DNA of 64,000 nt from Adiantum capillus-veneris. Its lineage: Eukaryota > Streptophyta > Polypodiopsida > Polypodiales > Pteridaceae. The notes under the pieces are model-generated. The model was not told the origin of the DNA. It saw only the letters and a list, made by a program, of their open reading frames with translations, and ran no database searches. Below, one piece after another: positions 21,241 through 30,640 of this stretch. The stretch is taken from positions 75,079,884-75,143,883 of the forward strand of contig CM043944.1 in NCBI GenBank assembly GCA_014529385.2, given 5' to 3'. The stretch's first letter is position 1. Each line of letters begins with the position of its first letter. The translations under genes and the position numbers were made by a program.

Positions 21241-21529
21241 ATGGAGCCTTGTGGCCACCCTTTTTTTGGCATATGGAGCATATGTTTGCACTCAAGGACA
21301 CTAGAAAAGGTGAAATCAACTCTGAATTTAAGTTTTCAAGCACACTATCACCTGCTTTAGCTCTACCTAATACAGCCCTACACCAAAAGGCCCAATTACA
21401 TTGGACATTTGAAAAATCTAGATTAATGTTGCGTAGACACTTGGTTTCACAATATGTTAACTTTTTTGATATCCTATGGGGTAGTCAAAGCTTGAAATTG
21501 CCAAAAAAAGGGTGGCCACAAGGCTCCAT
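21241..21529. mobile_element. Small inverted-repeat element between the palindromes
   Basis: Perfect 31-base terminal inverted repeats, ATGGAGCCTTGTGGCC... at 21241-21271 and its complement at 21499-21529, flank about 230 bases of non-coding DNA. The inverted match continues outward into both palindromes. Confidence 0.75.
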
Positions 21530-21532
21530 CTA

Positions 21533-21772
21533 AAGTAATGATGCAAAACCAATTGCTTTCAGTAAATTTATGTTTTTTAAGTATCTTGGGGGGTAGAGAA
21601 GCCTACCAGGTGCCAAAAAAAGGGTGGCCAAGGGCGCGCAAATGGGCCATCCAAAACTGATGGATGGGCCATTTGCGTGCCCTTGTGGCCACCCTTTTTC
21701 TAGTACCTGGTAGGCTTCTCTACCTCCCAGGATACTTAAAAAACATAAATTAACTGAAGCAATTCATTACTT
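21533..21772. repeat. Long palindrome 2, copy of palindrome 1
   Basis: Same sequence family as 20985-21237: AAGTAATGATGC...CATTACTT, with the same GGTAGAGAAGCCTACCAG block in each arm. The arms are slightly more diverged. Confidence 0.9.
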
Positions 21773-21790
21773 CAAAGAAATCACTTCTTT

Positions 21791-21952
21791 TCACTACCTA
21801 ATACATCCTTGCACCAAAAGGCCCAATTACATTGAACATTTGAAAAACATAATTTAATGTTGCATAGACACCTGGTTTCACAATATGTTAACTTTTTTGA
21901 TATCCTATGGGTAAAGAGAACTTGAAATTGCAAAAAAAAGGGTGTCCACAAG
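21791..21952 (+). repeat. Second copy of the inner segment 21361-21522
   Basis: CCAAAAGGCCCAATTACATTG, TTTCACAATATGTTAAC and the 3' AAAAAAAGGGTG block recur in the same order and orientation as in the element at 21241-21529. It marks a partial second copy. Confidence 0.85.
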
Positions 21953-22080
21953 GGCCACACATGGGTAATAGACACAGTAGACACAACTGTTGATCATATT
22001 GTCATTGCAAAGTCATCTCATTACAAAGATAAGGATGTGCAATACAAAAAGAGGGGTAACTTCGGCTAATGCTCAAAGTC

Positions 22081-22959
22081 TCATCGCAATCGACGTGCAA
22101 GTTGCATATCTTTTGGCTGTATTGTCACTCGCTTTGAGTGAATGGCACATAGGTTGGTATCTTCCAACACCAAAATGATGTGGACCTCTGCAGCTTCTTG
22201 AATAGCCTCTAGCGCTATTGCTTGCATTTTATACTGATTTCCATAGCTTTGAAGCACCTCCTTCAGTGTGCGAGCAAATGGGGCGCGTTGAATTAAAAGC
22301 TTTGTAGTCTTCTGGTAGTGACGGATTTCTGCGAATGCCCTTGCTATTTTTCGGCGCCGCTGCAGTTGTCTTAGGGACACTTGCACATTTGCTGGCTGAC
22401 GGCGCTTATGCTTCTTGAAAAACTTAGACTTGCACATGTTTACATGCTTAGGGGCTGGATCTGTAGCCTCTTCTGATTCATCCTCTTCCCTTGGCTCCTG
22501 ATCTTGTGCTGTGGGGAGAGCTCCCTGGCCTCAAGGCAGTGTCTTCCCCCAACGGCACCCGGTGTGTGCGCAGTATATCAGCTCGCAGCCATGGTGGCTC
22601 ACTCTCTGATTCAGTGTCTGTATGGACCACCCGAGTCCTGGATGGTCCTGCTTGTGATTGGTGGCACGATGGCTCCTCCCTATCGGACTCTGTTGTTTGC
22701 TAGGCCTCTTCTTCTTCCAGCGCTGGGCACGTTGCTTCATTCTGTTTCTAGGTGTTTGTTCTTGTGGATGTGGAGATTCAACAGCCCTCGATGACTCTAG
22801 TGTCCTACTACCATGCCCACTGCCAGAAGAGTTCCTGGAACGGCCAGGTGTTTGTGGCTGTTTTCTTGTGCCTTTAAGCCATGCCGGTTTCTCACATCCT
22901 TGGAGGGTGTTTTTGTTGGCAAGCGGATGCTCTTTTGCGGTTTGTTTGGTGCGCACCAT
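22081..22959 (-). CDS. Divergent histone H3-like protein with long tail
   Basis: The frame starts MVRTKQTAKE at 22959, matching the H3 N-terminus through residue 7 (RTKQTA keeps K4). The C-terminal 100 residues carry the H3 fold: EIRHYQKTTKLLI (alpha-N), PFARTLKEV (alpha-1), then an alpha-2 region ending IQEAAE, and EDTNLCAIHSKRVTIQPKD. Loop 1 has the normal H3 length, without the insertion typical of CENH3. Between lies a basic, Pro/Ser-rich tail of about 150 residues. R8-K9-S10 is replaced by K-E-H and no ARKS is visible, so K9 and K27 contexts are absent. One TGA (22531-22533) interrupts the frame; a phase-0 intron AGA|GTGAGC (22602) to GATCAG|GAG (22498) would remove it. It would be a nucleosome component. 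The protein ends at LARRLR, shorter than canonical H3. Confidence 0.75.
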
Positions 22960-23017
22960 TTTGTATGGTAAGAGCTCACCTGTTCTTAAGAAATGAGTGG
23001 TTTATGAGAGCATGCAA

Positions 23018-23025
23018 TATTTATA
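23018..23025 (-). promoter_or_regulatory. TATA box of the H3-like gene
   Basis: TATAAATA on the minus strand, preceded by a GGGCCC block. It lies about 60 bases upstream of the ATG at 22959 and just after the transposase-like gene's stop at 23120. The start context AAAATGG is favourable. This suggests the H3-like gene has its own promoter. Confidence 0.5.
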
Positions 23026-23119
23026 AGGGCCCATTTAAAAAGGACTCTGTTCACACTAATTTTAAAATAAAAACTATTATTTTTTAAATGAACATGTCGT
23101 TAAGAGTTGGACCTTGCGT

Positions 23120-26051
23120 TCACGTGTAGTGAGTCACGCAGAATCCACTTTGATCCTTGTTGCACTCTGCATCGCCGCCATGCAGCATGCTTGGCGGGAC
23201 CTTGCAACATTTTCCACTTGTTGCTATGCTCTTGATGACTCCATTCCACACTTCAATAGCAATCTTGGATTGTTGTGCACGCTCCATTGTGAGCTTACGA
23301 GCAAATGTTGTGCAAAAAAACCAGTTGAACATCTCCTCTAAATAATTGGATTGCACCATTCCACCACCATGTGGAGTATTTTTGAAGTACACGCCCCTTG
23401 CTTGATAATGGGACGTCTCCATGCCTTGAGTGCTAAAAATTTCAAGCGATCCATACTTGTGCATAAAAAATGCACCATGCACAAACAAGATGTGTTGTTC
23501 ACATGAGTAAACAATCCACATTATTTAATAAAAACAATACCTTGTAATAAATTCACCACGTAACATGGCTTACCATGTAATGTGTGATGTTATTTTCACC
23601 CCAAGAAAGGGTGAAGACCTTGGTAAAATCCGTCAAGGTTTCTTGAAATGATTGGCGTTGTTCTTCTGTTGTGCTGTTAAGGCCCATAAGCTTGACCATT
23701 TTGTCAAAATGTACCCAAACTTGCTTGCGCTTGTTTGCAAGCTCGCCATTTGAATCATTGTGAGTAGTAGCTTTGCATAACTTCTTCCAAAGCTCCCAAA
23801 GGTTACCTGCCTGCTGGTTGGAGCTGTTTTGAGCAGCATATCGACTTGGCTTTCCTTGGGAAACTTTCTTCAAAAAGTGTCTAGCTTTTTGTCTACTCAT
23901 TGACACTTGTTGAGCAATTTCATGGGCCTCCCCTGTGTTCTTTGCAGCAACAATAGACACATTTCCACCGTGACAGCCAATGGAATTCAAGAGTTCATCC
24001 ACTCTTTCGATCGCTTCATGGGACTTTTCCAATGGTTTCCTTGTGAAAGCATAGTCAATGTGGAGCTTCAATAGCCTATCAAAAATACACATGAATACGT
24101 GTAATGTACAAAAATGTACATTCAATAGAGGAAATGGAAAGATTGGATTCCAAGCGTGGTCCTTTTGATCACGGTCTGGGGCATTGAGCATGGGACATCT
24201 CAGAATAGATGCTTCCCATTCTCTACCTTCATCTCCGACATCACGACAATCTAACCCTTGTTCTCCATACCCTTGCCATGGAAGCATGGAACCGACCTTT
24301 GCAGTGCTCTTATGTGATTCTGTCCATTAGATTTGTACCCTCGAGTGCAAAATAGACAAGGCATGAGAGAAGAAGACCATTGTTTGCAGCCAAGCAAACA
24401 CTTTATGGTCTTCAAGTCCCCACCTAAGTGCCACTCCATATCATATCTACCAAAACCCTCAACCTCCAACTTCTGACCTGCAATTTGGGAGTGTATTACT
24501 TCTGTGATCCATGGAGTTCTCTCAAAAATCCATGAAAGTACTCCATTGGTCTCTTTGGGCACCTCAAGAGCACCCAACCACCAAATGTCTTTCTTTGATT
24601 GCACGCTAAAAGATGGGGTGGGAGATGGCTCGACTGAATCCCTTCGCTTGGGGTGCAAAAGGGTCTCGTTCATTAGAGTGACACTTAGCCTCTCTAACCT
24701 TTGGCCTTTCACTATTTGACACTCATCGAGTTTCAGCACAAAAGCGACCTTTGTGCCAAGCACTACAAAATAAATAGTGCCAAGACCTTAAACTTCAAAG
24801 TCTATGATAAGAACAATACCAAAGAAAAAAGTAAAGTGTGTCACCTTCTTCGGGTAACTCCTAAAATCTAAGCATGGCTTGTTGAAACCTTCTAAGGTCC
24901 ACAAAAATATTGTTCCACATTGTGTAAAGGAAGCCCTTCTTTGAAGGCCTTATGGATTGTTTCTTACATTTTCCCCTTGTCTTTGTTGCGCACGAAGCAT
25001 AGAGGGAAGTTGGCATTGTGTCCACAATGTGTAGGTATGTCCCAATGCAGGAGAACACATCTTCGTTTGTGGCCTTCTTTGCGAGGTTGACTTTGTGAGG
25101 AACGGGAAATAGGTTTTCCACAATGCCATGCTCTTTGAGGGCATCCTTTAGGAGTTGGAAAATAGCCTGATAGACTTTGGTGCTGATTCCAGCCTCATCA
25201 CAATTTTGTTGCACGTCATCATCACTAACCACATTTCTCAATTTACACATAAGGTCCTTGGTGACTGCATCCTTAATGTGCTTACCTCCAGGTGATTGTA
25301 AGATAGAAATCACATCCTGGGTATTGAGACAACTAGTGAGAAGGTTGACTCGATCATCTTGGCTTGTTCCACCACATGCCTCTTGGATGAAGTTTCTAGC
25401 AACCAATAAAAATAAATGTTAGAAAATAGTGTGAAGTAAGAATGCATCATGCAAGTAAAGAAAAAATCACCCTATGGCTGTTACTCGTCGTTTGCATGCT
25501 CCTCCCAAATGTGCAAGAGTTTCAATGGATGAATACGTATGTTTGCGTTCCCTTGCACCAAGGGGTGTTTCTTTGAATTATATGATGGTGTTGGCAAGCT
25601 TCTTAATGTGGGACTCTTTTTCTTGCATTTGTTGTTGAAGAGTTTCAACCACCCTCTCCAAAGAGGCAACACTCTCTTGTAATGCCGTCGTCTTGAGGTG
25701 AAGAGCTTGACATTCGTGCAACCACATATACAAAGAAGCACTTGCACCCATACACAACCGCTTGCAATAGCCTAACAAGCTTGCTTCTCCCCTCCCAAGA
25801 AATTGAAGAAATGTAGAAAGGCTATTAAAGGATGGATAGAAGCGGCTTATAGGATCATCAGGGTACAAATGACCGTCCACCCAAATGTCAACATTGGTCT
25901 CACAAGCGGTGCGACGTTCCTGTGATGACCTTTGATCACCCTCACTAGCGGTCTTCGGTGCAAACGTCATGGGTAAGCGAATATGTATGCTTTTGGTGTG
26001 CGGAGTACGTGGTGGTGGAAGCAAACCATTTGTGATGCCCGTGAGCACCAT
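23120..26051 (-). pseudogene. Multi-exon transposase-like gene with putative D-D-E triad
   Basis: The start is an ATG at 26051, followed by about 150 residues ending in a coiled coil (LQESVASLERVVETLQQQ). GT-AG introns at 25396-25494 and 24763-24844 join neighbouring frames in phase. Motifs in order: LKLDECQIVKGQRL; MEWHLGGDLKTIK with a following CLFC; NPIFPFPLLNVHFCTLH; a last exon with FSTQGMETSHYQ. I read the D of LKLDE, the D of GGD and the E of QGME as a candidate catalytic triad. A similar layout occurs, as I recall, in uncharacterised animal proteins of likely transposon origin. Damage: a frameshift near 25580, TAG at 24861, a frameshift near 24260, and no AG acceptor before the last exon near 23521. 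Confidence 0.55.
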
Positions 26052-26586
26052 GGAAGCTATTGCGTGAGGAAGAAAATGATGAAAAGATAGAGGGGGAGGG
26101 GTAGGGAGGTTGAGGAAGATGGGAGGAGAGAAGGTGGGAGGGCGGGGAGGGACAGGAAGGTAGGGGCAGGGAGGGAGAGTAGAGGGAGGAGGGAGGGAGA
26201 GGAGAGGGAGAGAGGAGAGAGGAGGAGGAGAGAACAAAGTGTTATTTACTTTTGGGGGGAAAAGATTTTTGAAAAAATGGACTTTCTAAGCTTGTGGGTT
26301 TAAAAATGGGTCAAAAATTATTTTTGGATATGTATATATGTTGGGAGGGATTTTTAAGTAAAAAATTAGTAAAAAATGATTATTTGTTTTTTTAGTCAAA
26401 TTTTGACTCTCAGTGACCCACGTTTTTGCTGATGTGGTCACACCCCTATGCTTCCTTCATTTTAAAAAATCTAGAGAGAGAGAGTAACCCCTTAGGTCCA
26501 CATCCTACATTTGTCTAAAAAAAGGGCTAGAAAAGCCTACTCAAAACTACCTTCTCAATGCCCTTGCCCCCTTAACCCCACACAAC
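26052..26586. other. Pyrimidine-rich upstream region and AT-rich subterminal sequence
   Basis: On the minus strand 26240-26060 is an almost pure CT tract rich in CCTCTCTCCC, fitting a plant 5' leader or core promoter for the transposase-like gene. Beyond it AT-rich sequence resembles the left subterminal region in composition. Confidence 0.45.
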
Positions 26587-26654
26587 ATTAGCCTTAATCC
26601 CTAAAAATTAGGATTCCTTACAAGGCCCATGCAAGGTTCATATTTCTCCTAATG
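26587..26654 (-). repeat. Right terminal inverted repeat of the large element
   Basis: Read on the minus strand it gives CATTAGGAGAAATATGAACC then GGGATTAAGGCTAAT, the counterpart of 16736-16785 with an extra segment of about 20 bases between the two blocks. Confidence 0.55.
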
Positions 26655-26737
26655 ATCTCATTTGGTACAATAAGCACTTGGTTCTTGTCTTCAATGTTGC
26701 CGATTGTTCATTGTCTATCCATACATCAATGTCCTAA

Positions 26738-27036
26738 ATGGGGTTCTCATTAAAATCATCCATACAGCACATTTATAAATATCTTATAATTAAAGTGCTC
26801 TTTATGGGCTATGGTCATTGTACGTCCGAGCGAACATCTTGTAACCATTTTTTAGCATTCAAGAAATCTATAAATAAATACGTTCAAGAAGAAAATGCAA
26901 CCTTATGTTCTTTTTCATGTACTTACCAATTATGTGAGATTGATGATGGCAAAGAATCTAAAGTGCTTATAGCAGATGCAGATTGAAGACTGGTTAGCAC
27001 AGACCGGAGGCTGTGTAGGTTCAGAGGGGGTGGATG
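26738..27036 (+). pseudogene. Possible tail of a plus-strand gypsy pol with polypurine tract
   Basis: A short frame ends in an acidic stretch. Just after it AGAGGGGGTGGATGTCATG (from about 27026) closely resembles the tract before the LTR of the gypsy element at 50544, AGAGGGGGTGGATGTCGTG read on the minus strand. No domain can be named from the 80 codons seen. Confidence 0.35.
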
Positions 27037-28440
27037 TCATGTACCTCCGCTTCCATGAAGGAAAAAGGAGCAAAAAGATGCATATTAAGCTTATTTGAAG
27101 CCTTAGTATTTATTGAGCAGTGATGAGGGCTTGATAACAAGCTAGCTCAATGCTAAATATATGCCATATGCGGCTTAAAAGGGAAAAAAATTGTCTTGTT
27201 GATGCTAAAATTGAAGAATTTGAAGCTTTTAGAATTGGGAGTTTATGGTCTATAAATTGAAATACTCGAAGTGCTCTACATGCCTATCTTTACGGCTCGT
27301 CAATTGGAGCTACGGTGAGGAAGTTATGCCAGTTTAAAGTTGGAATGGATTGAAGATTCGTACTCGATTGGCTATTGAAGATGAATGCATGGCCCTGAAG
27401 TGATCACCTTGTGGAGCATGTCGGTCTTTTCAGATCGGCAATCGAAGTTCTCGTTGCCAAGATATTGTCAGTTAAAATTTCACCTAGAGCCAACTCTATA
27501 CGAGTTTGGTCGCCTCGCCCAACGTGTCATCTGGGAGTTCTTGGGCTTCAACCAAGTTTTGGAATGTGGTGTGCAGTGTATGAAGTCAATAGGATTTGAC
27601 GACATGACAATGTGGTGTGCAGTGTATGAAGTCAATAGGATTTGACGACATGACAATTAGAGTCCGGATCGACAAGATATTGCGAGTTGAAGTCAGTGTC
27701 AATTACTAACGATGAGGTGCCATATGATGCTTTGGTTGGTGGGTCTGGGACGGTTGGAATGCAACAAGGTTGGGGAGGATTGAAGCCAAGAACGGGGCTC
27801 TCAAGTGATTTTTGCGGCTTAGAAAATGGAGCATCATGCAGCAAATAGCAATAGTGGGAAGTCAGGGGAAGAAAAGAAATAAGTTTTAATATTTTATGAA
27901 GAGCCAAAAATAGCAAAGTGTTTTTCACATGCAAAAGCAAAATATAAATGGAAAAAAACCGACTAAAAGGAGGGGAGACTCACACGCCTATATACAGGGC
28001 AAATTTTTGGAGTTTTAGTCAGTGAAGAGTTTTTTTTTTTTGTGATCAAAGAGAGTTTGGAGAGCTCTTGTTAGCAATTGAGGAGGGGAAGAGCGACAAT
28101 CAGAAGAGAGATTGGAAGAACTCTTCTTGGCAATTGAAGAAGAGAGGAGCTCCATCATCGTTAAGAAAGCAAGCAAAGGAGAACCAAGGGAGCGATCACA
28201 CTCGCTACAATTGTCAGCGTTCGTTACCGTCGTCTGTGTTCCATTTCTCAAATAATTCAATCTCAATCATCATCATCATCATCTTAAACTTTGTTAAACA
28301 TTTATTGATAAGTCATGGTGCCATTAATGGCCTACTTAATCGTCATAAGGAGCTTAAACTCCTTAGTTTTCAGTTAATCCAAGTGACGGTGTCATTAACG
28401 ACTCGCCTTGGCTATTGACGATTAAGTTGTACTCAAGGCT
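27037..28440 (+). repeat. Probable gypsy 3' or solo LTR
   Basis: The start TGTCATGTACC follows the polypurine tract. A TATA-like CCTATATACAGGG lies near 27990 with pyrimidine- and A-rich sequence beyond. No coding frame. A 46-base tandem duplication sits at 27563-27654. The right boundary was not located. Confidence 0.4.
27563..27654 (+). repeat. 46-bp tandem duplication
   Basis: AATGTGGTGTGCAGTGTATG starts at 27563 and again at 27609, each followed by AAGTCAATAGGATTTGACG. Confidence 0.9.
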
Positions 28441-28899
28441 TTCCTATAGGTTTTTTTATGATTATGGTGATTGCCAGAGCTATCAATGTCTGTTGTTCTC
28501 TCTCTCTCTCATGCCTCTCATAGCTAGAGGCCCCGCGTCTTCCCAGCTCACCTTTCGAACACATATCCCCCGACAACGGTCCCTCTAGAACTTGTCCTAT
28601 GATTGGGACTTCTACAGTTCTTGAAGGGGCCCGAAGAAAGAAAACAACAACTGATCATGACACCGTTCTAGGGAAGACTTGCATGAGCTAGGGGACCCAT
28701 ACATTGATGACAAGGGTGTTACTATTCCTACTAAAGAATGGAGATGTGGCATACCCAGCTTCAACAGAGAGTAGTAATCAATCTCTATCATGAAACTAGA
28801 CCTTCACTAGAGACTCCAAAAACGTAGATTGCCCAGCAGTGGACTAATAAGAATATTAAAGTATCTCAAGTCCAATATTTGCCAAATAACTATTACCCT
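28441..28899. other. No gene seen
   Basis: Contains a short CT run near 28498-28512 and, from about 28.7 kb, sequence that may belong to the 5' part of the LINE downstream. No frame can be supported. Confidence 0.4.
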
Positions 28900-29735
28900 T
28901 TTTTTAAGATGCTAAAATAGCTCTTAAGGTTGTAGGACATGGTCAATGGATTATTAGAAATACTCCTATGATTGTGTTTAATTGGTACCCTGAGTTCAAT
29001 CTACGGGACTTAAACCTACAAAAGTTCCTATCTGGGTGGATTTCCCTGATCTCCCCGTTGAGATTCGCCCCTAGAAATGTTGGTAGCTGGGCAAGAAAAG
29101 TCCTAGGCCAAAGAGCTAGGGATAGTAGTAGCCCTAAATGGGACCCTCAATTACTAATAGAGGTTGACCTTAGCAAGGATTTGAAGATTGAAGTGCCTCT
29201 CAAAGATTCCACATGTAAATTTATTCACTTGTAGAGGGTGGCTTACCAAAACCTACCCAATGCTTGCTTCCACAACTTGAAACAGTTAAGGTACCCCAAT
29301 TTAAAGGCTATCCCATCTTGTGAATAACCTCCACAGGATCCAAATGATGGTTTCTAGCTAGTCTTATAAAAAATACAGTAAGAGGAGGCAAAAATCCTAA
29401 ATCCAATCAGACAAAGAATAAGTTCAACTATAGTCCTCTACTAAAAAATGTAATTGACCCATTCAACTATGACCTAGAGGAATTAGAGGACAATGAGCAT
29501 AAAGAAGGGTCACAAGGACAGCAAGCATGAGCAAAAAATATAGCTCAATACCATCAGGTGAATCTTCATCAAAACCTTTATCGGGTTTTCAAAGAAGATG
29601 ATAAAAAAGCTGAGGTGCCTAGAGAAGAACCCCCTACTAACCCCATTGTAGGAGATGCAAGAATGTCAGCATTAGCCTCATCTTATTTAGATGAAGATTC
29701 AATTTCTAACTCTCTAACCCTCTCCTCTCAAGGAT
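28900..29735 (+). pseudogene. LINE ORF1 remnant (DUF4283-like)
   Basis: Pieces in two frames fit plant LINE ORF1: VPIWVDFPDLPVEI in one frame, LLIEVDLSKDLKIEVPL in the other, then VAYQNLPNACF where the zinc knuckle should follow with most cysteines lost. ORF1 protein binds the LINE RNA. Frameshifts and stops leave no usable frame. The sequence is cut at 29736 by an LTR fragment. Confidence 0.65.
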
Positions 29736-30079
29736 TGTTGGAATCGGGGAACGAAAGTGTGCTCTACCTTGAGTGTCATTAGTGAGCTAGGCTATGGTGG
29801 ATGAAGCCTTAAGCTCACCACGATGCTAGGGTAGGGTTAGAGCAATGAAAATTAGGGTTAGGTTATAGCTTAGGGCAAAATCATAAAGGTAGAGTATAGA
29901 CACAATGATGATAGCTCAAAATGAAATTGATTGATTAGAGAATAGCCTTCTCAAATAGGCTTGGTGCTTTACAATCATTGGCTCAAGAGGTTGCATCCTC
30001 TTGCTATTGGAACATATCAACATTTATCTTTTTCCTAGGTGGCTAGAGGAATTTCCCACAAGTTGGGCTTACCATAACA
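29736..30079 (-). repeat. Copia-type LTR fragment inserted in the LINE
   Basis: It starts TGTTGGAATC and ends CCATAACA, followed at once by ATCACCCCCTTA. Read on the minus strand this is a polypurine tract before an LTR. So this is the 3' LTR (344 bp) of a minus-strand element. Confidence 0.65.
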
Positions 30080-30640
30080 ATCACCCCCTTAAGATAAACT
30101 TGGGGTTCGAGGTTGAAGCAGTGCAGTTGTCCGAGTATTGAAGAAAAACGGCAGCCGTCGACGACTGTGCTGAGCATCGAGGTCACTGGGTGAGCTAAGG
30201 TGGGTAACCGACCTCTGGGGCCACTTTAAGCAGCGAGAAATGTAGTTGGCACCACTCCAAGCTGCAACAGGTGGGAGTGGAGACAGTCAAGGGCGCGAGG
30301 ATAGTTGGGGTGGAGCTAAGGCGTGGGTAGAAGAGGATGGGTTGCCTTGGGGAAGCAGCGGTAGGTCGTGGGCTAATGAACAGGGATTGTGCAGATGATG
30401 AGCACTACGTAGCTATTGCAAAGCAAGATTTATGGCCAGTGAAGTGCCTAAGGATGGGTTTGATGATCTTTGAGCAGGCACCAAGTTGACTGGTCTCGCT
30501 CGTGGTCCGTGGGATTGACGCATTATGAAATGTGCTTTGCCGCTTCTTCTAGAGTCCGCCACTAGCCGACACTGAAAAAGAGATGGCCCCCTTTGCCTTT
30601 ACTCAAAAAAGGGAAAAACAAAACTTTCACCCTAAAAGTA
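30080..30640 (-). mobile_element. Internal remnant of the inserted copia-type element
   Basis: GC-richer sequence continues from the polypurine tract for about 550 bases without a readable RT or RNase H motif and without a second LTR. The insertion is truncated. Where the LINE resumes is estimated. Confidence 0.35.

Larger units (their letters stand above)
16736..26654. mobile_element. About 9.9-kb candidate DNA transposon with transposase-like and H3-like genes
   Basis: CATTAGGAAAAATATGAACC at 16736 has an inverted counterpart at 26635-26654 differing at one position. Further in, GGGATTAAGCTTAAT (16771) is matched by GGGATTAAGGCTAAT read on the minus strand from 26601. Between them lie a plus-strand gene group (17.4-20.6 kb), a palindrome cluster (21.0-22.0 kb), an H3-like gene and a multi-exon transposase-like gene (both minus). 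Both ends have AT-rich subterminal sequence. The superfamily is not assigned and no target duplication was found. The bounds rest on diverged inverted repeats plus the gene content. Confidence 0.6.

Noticed and set aside
22081-22437. Simple CENH3 gene
   Set aside because: Loop 1 has canonical H3 length and the EDTNLCAIH segment is H3-like; CENH3 usually has a longer loop and diverged residues there.
26237-26238. Proline-rich N-terminal extension of the transposase-like gene upstream of 26051
   Set aside because: It is the translation of a near-pure CT tract and is better explained as leader or promoter.
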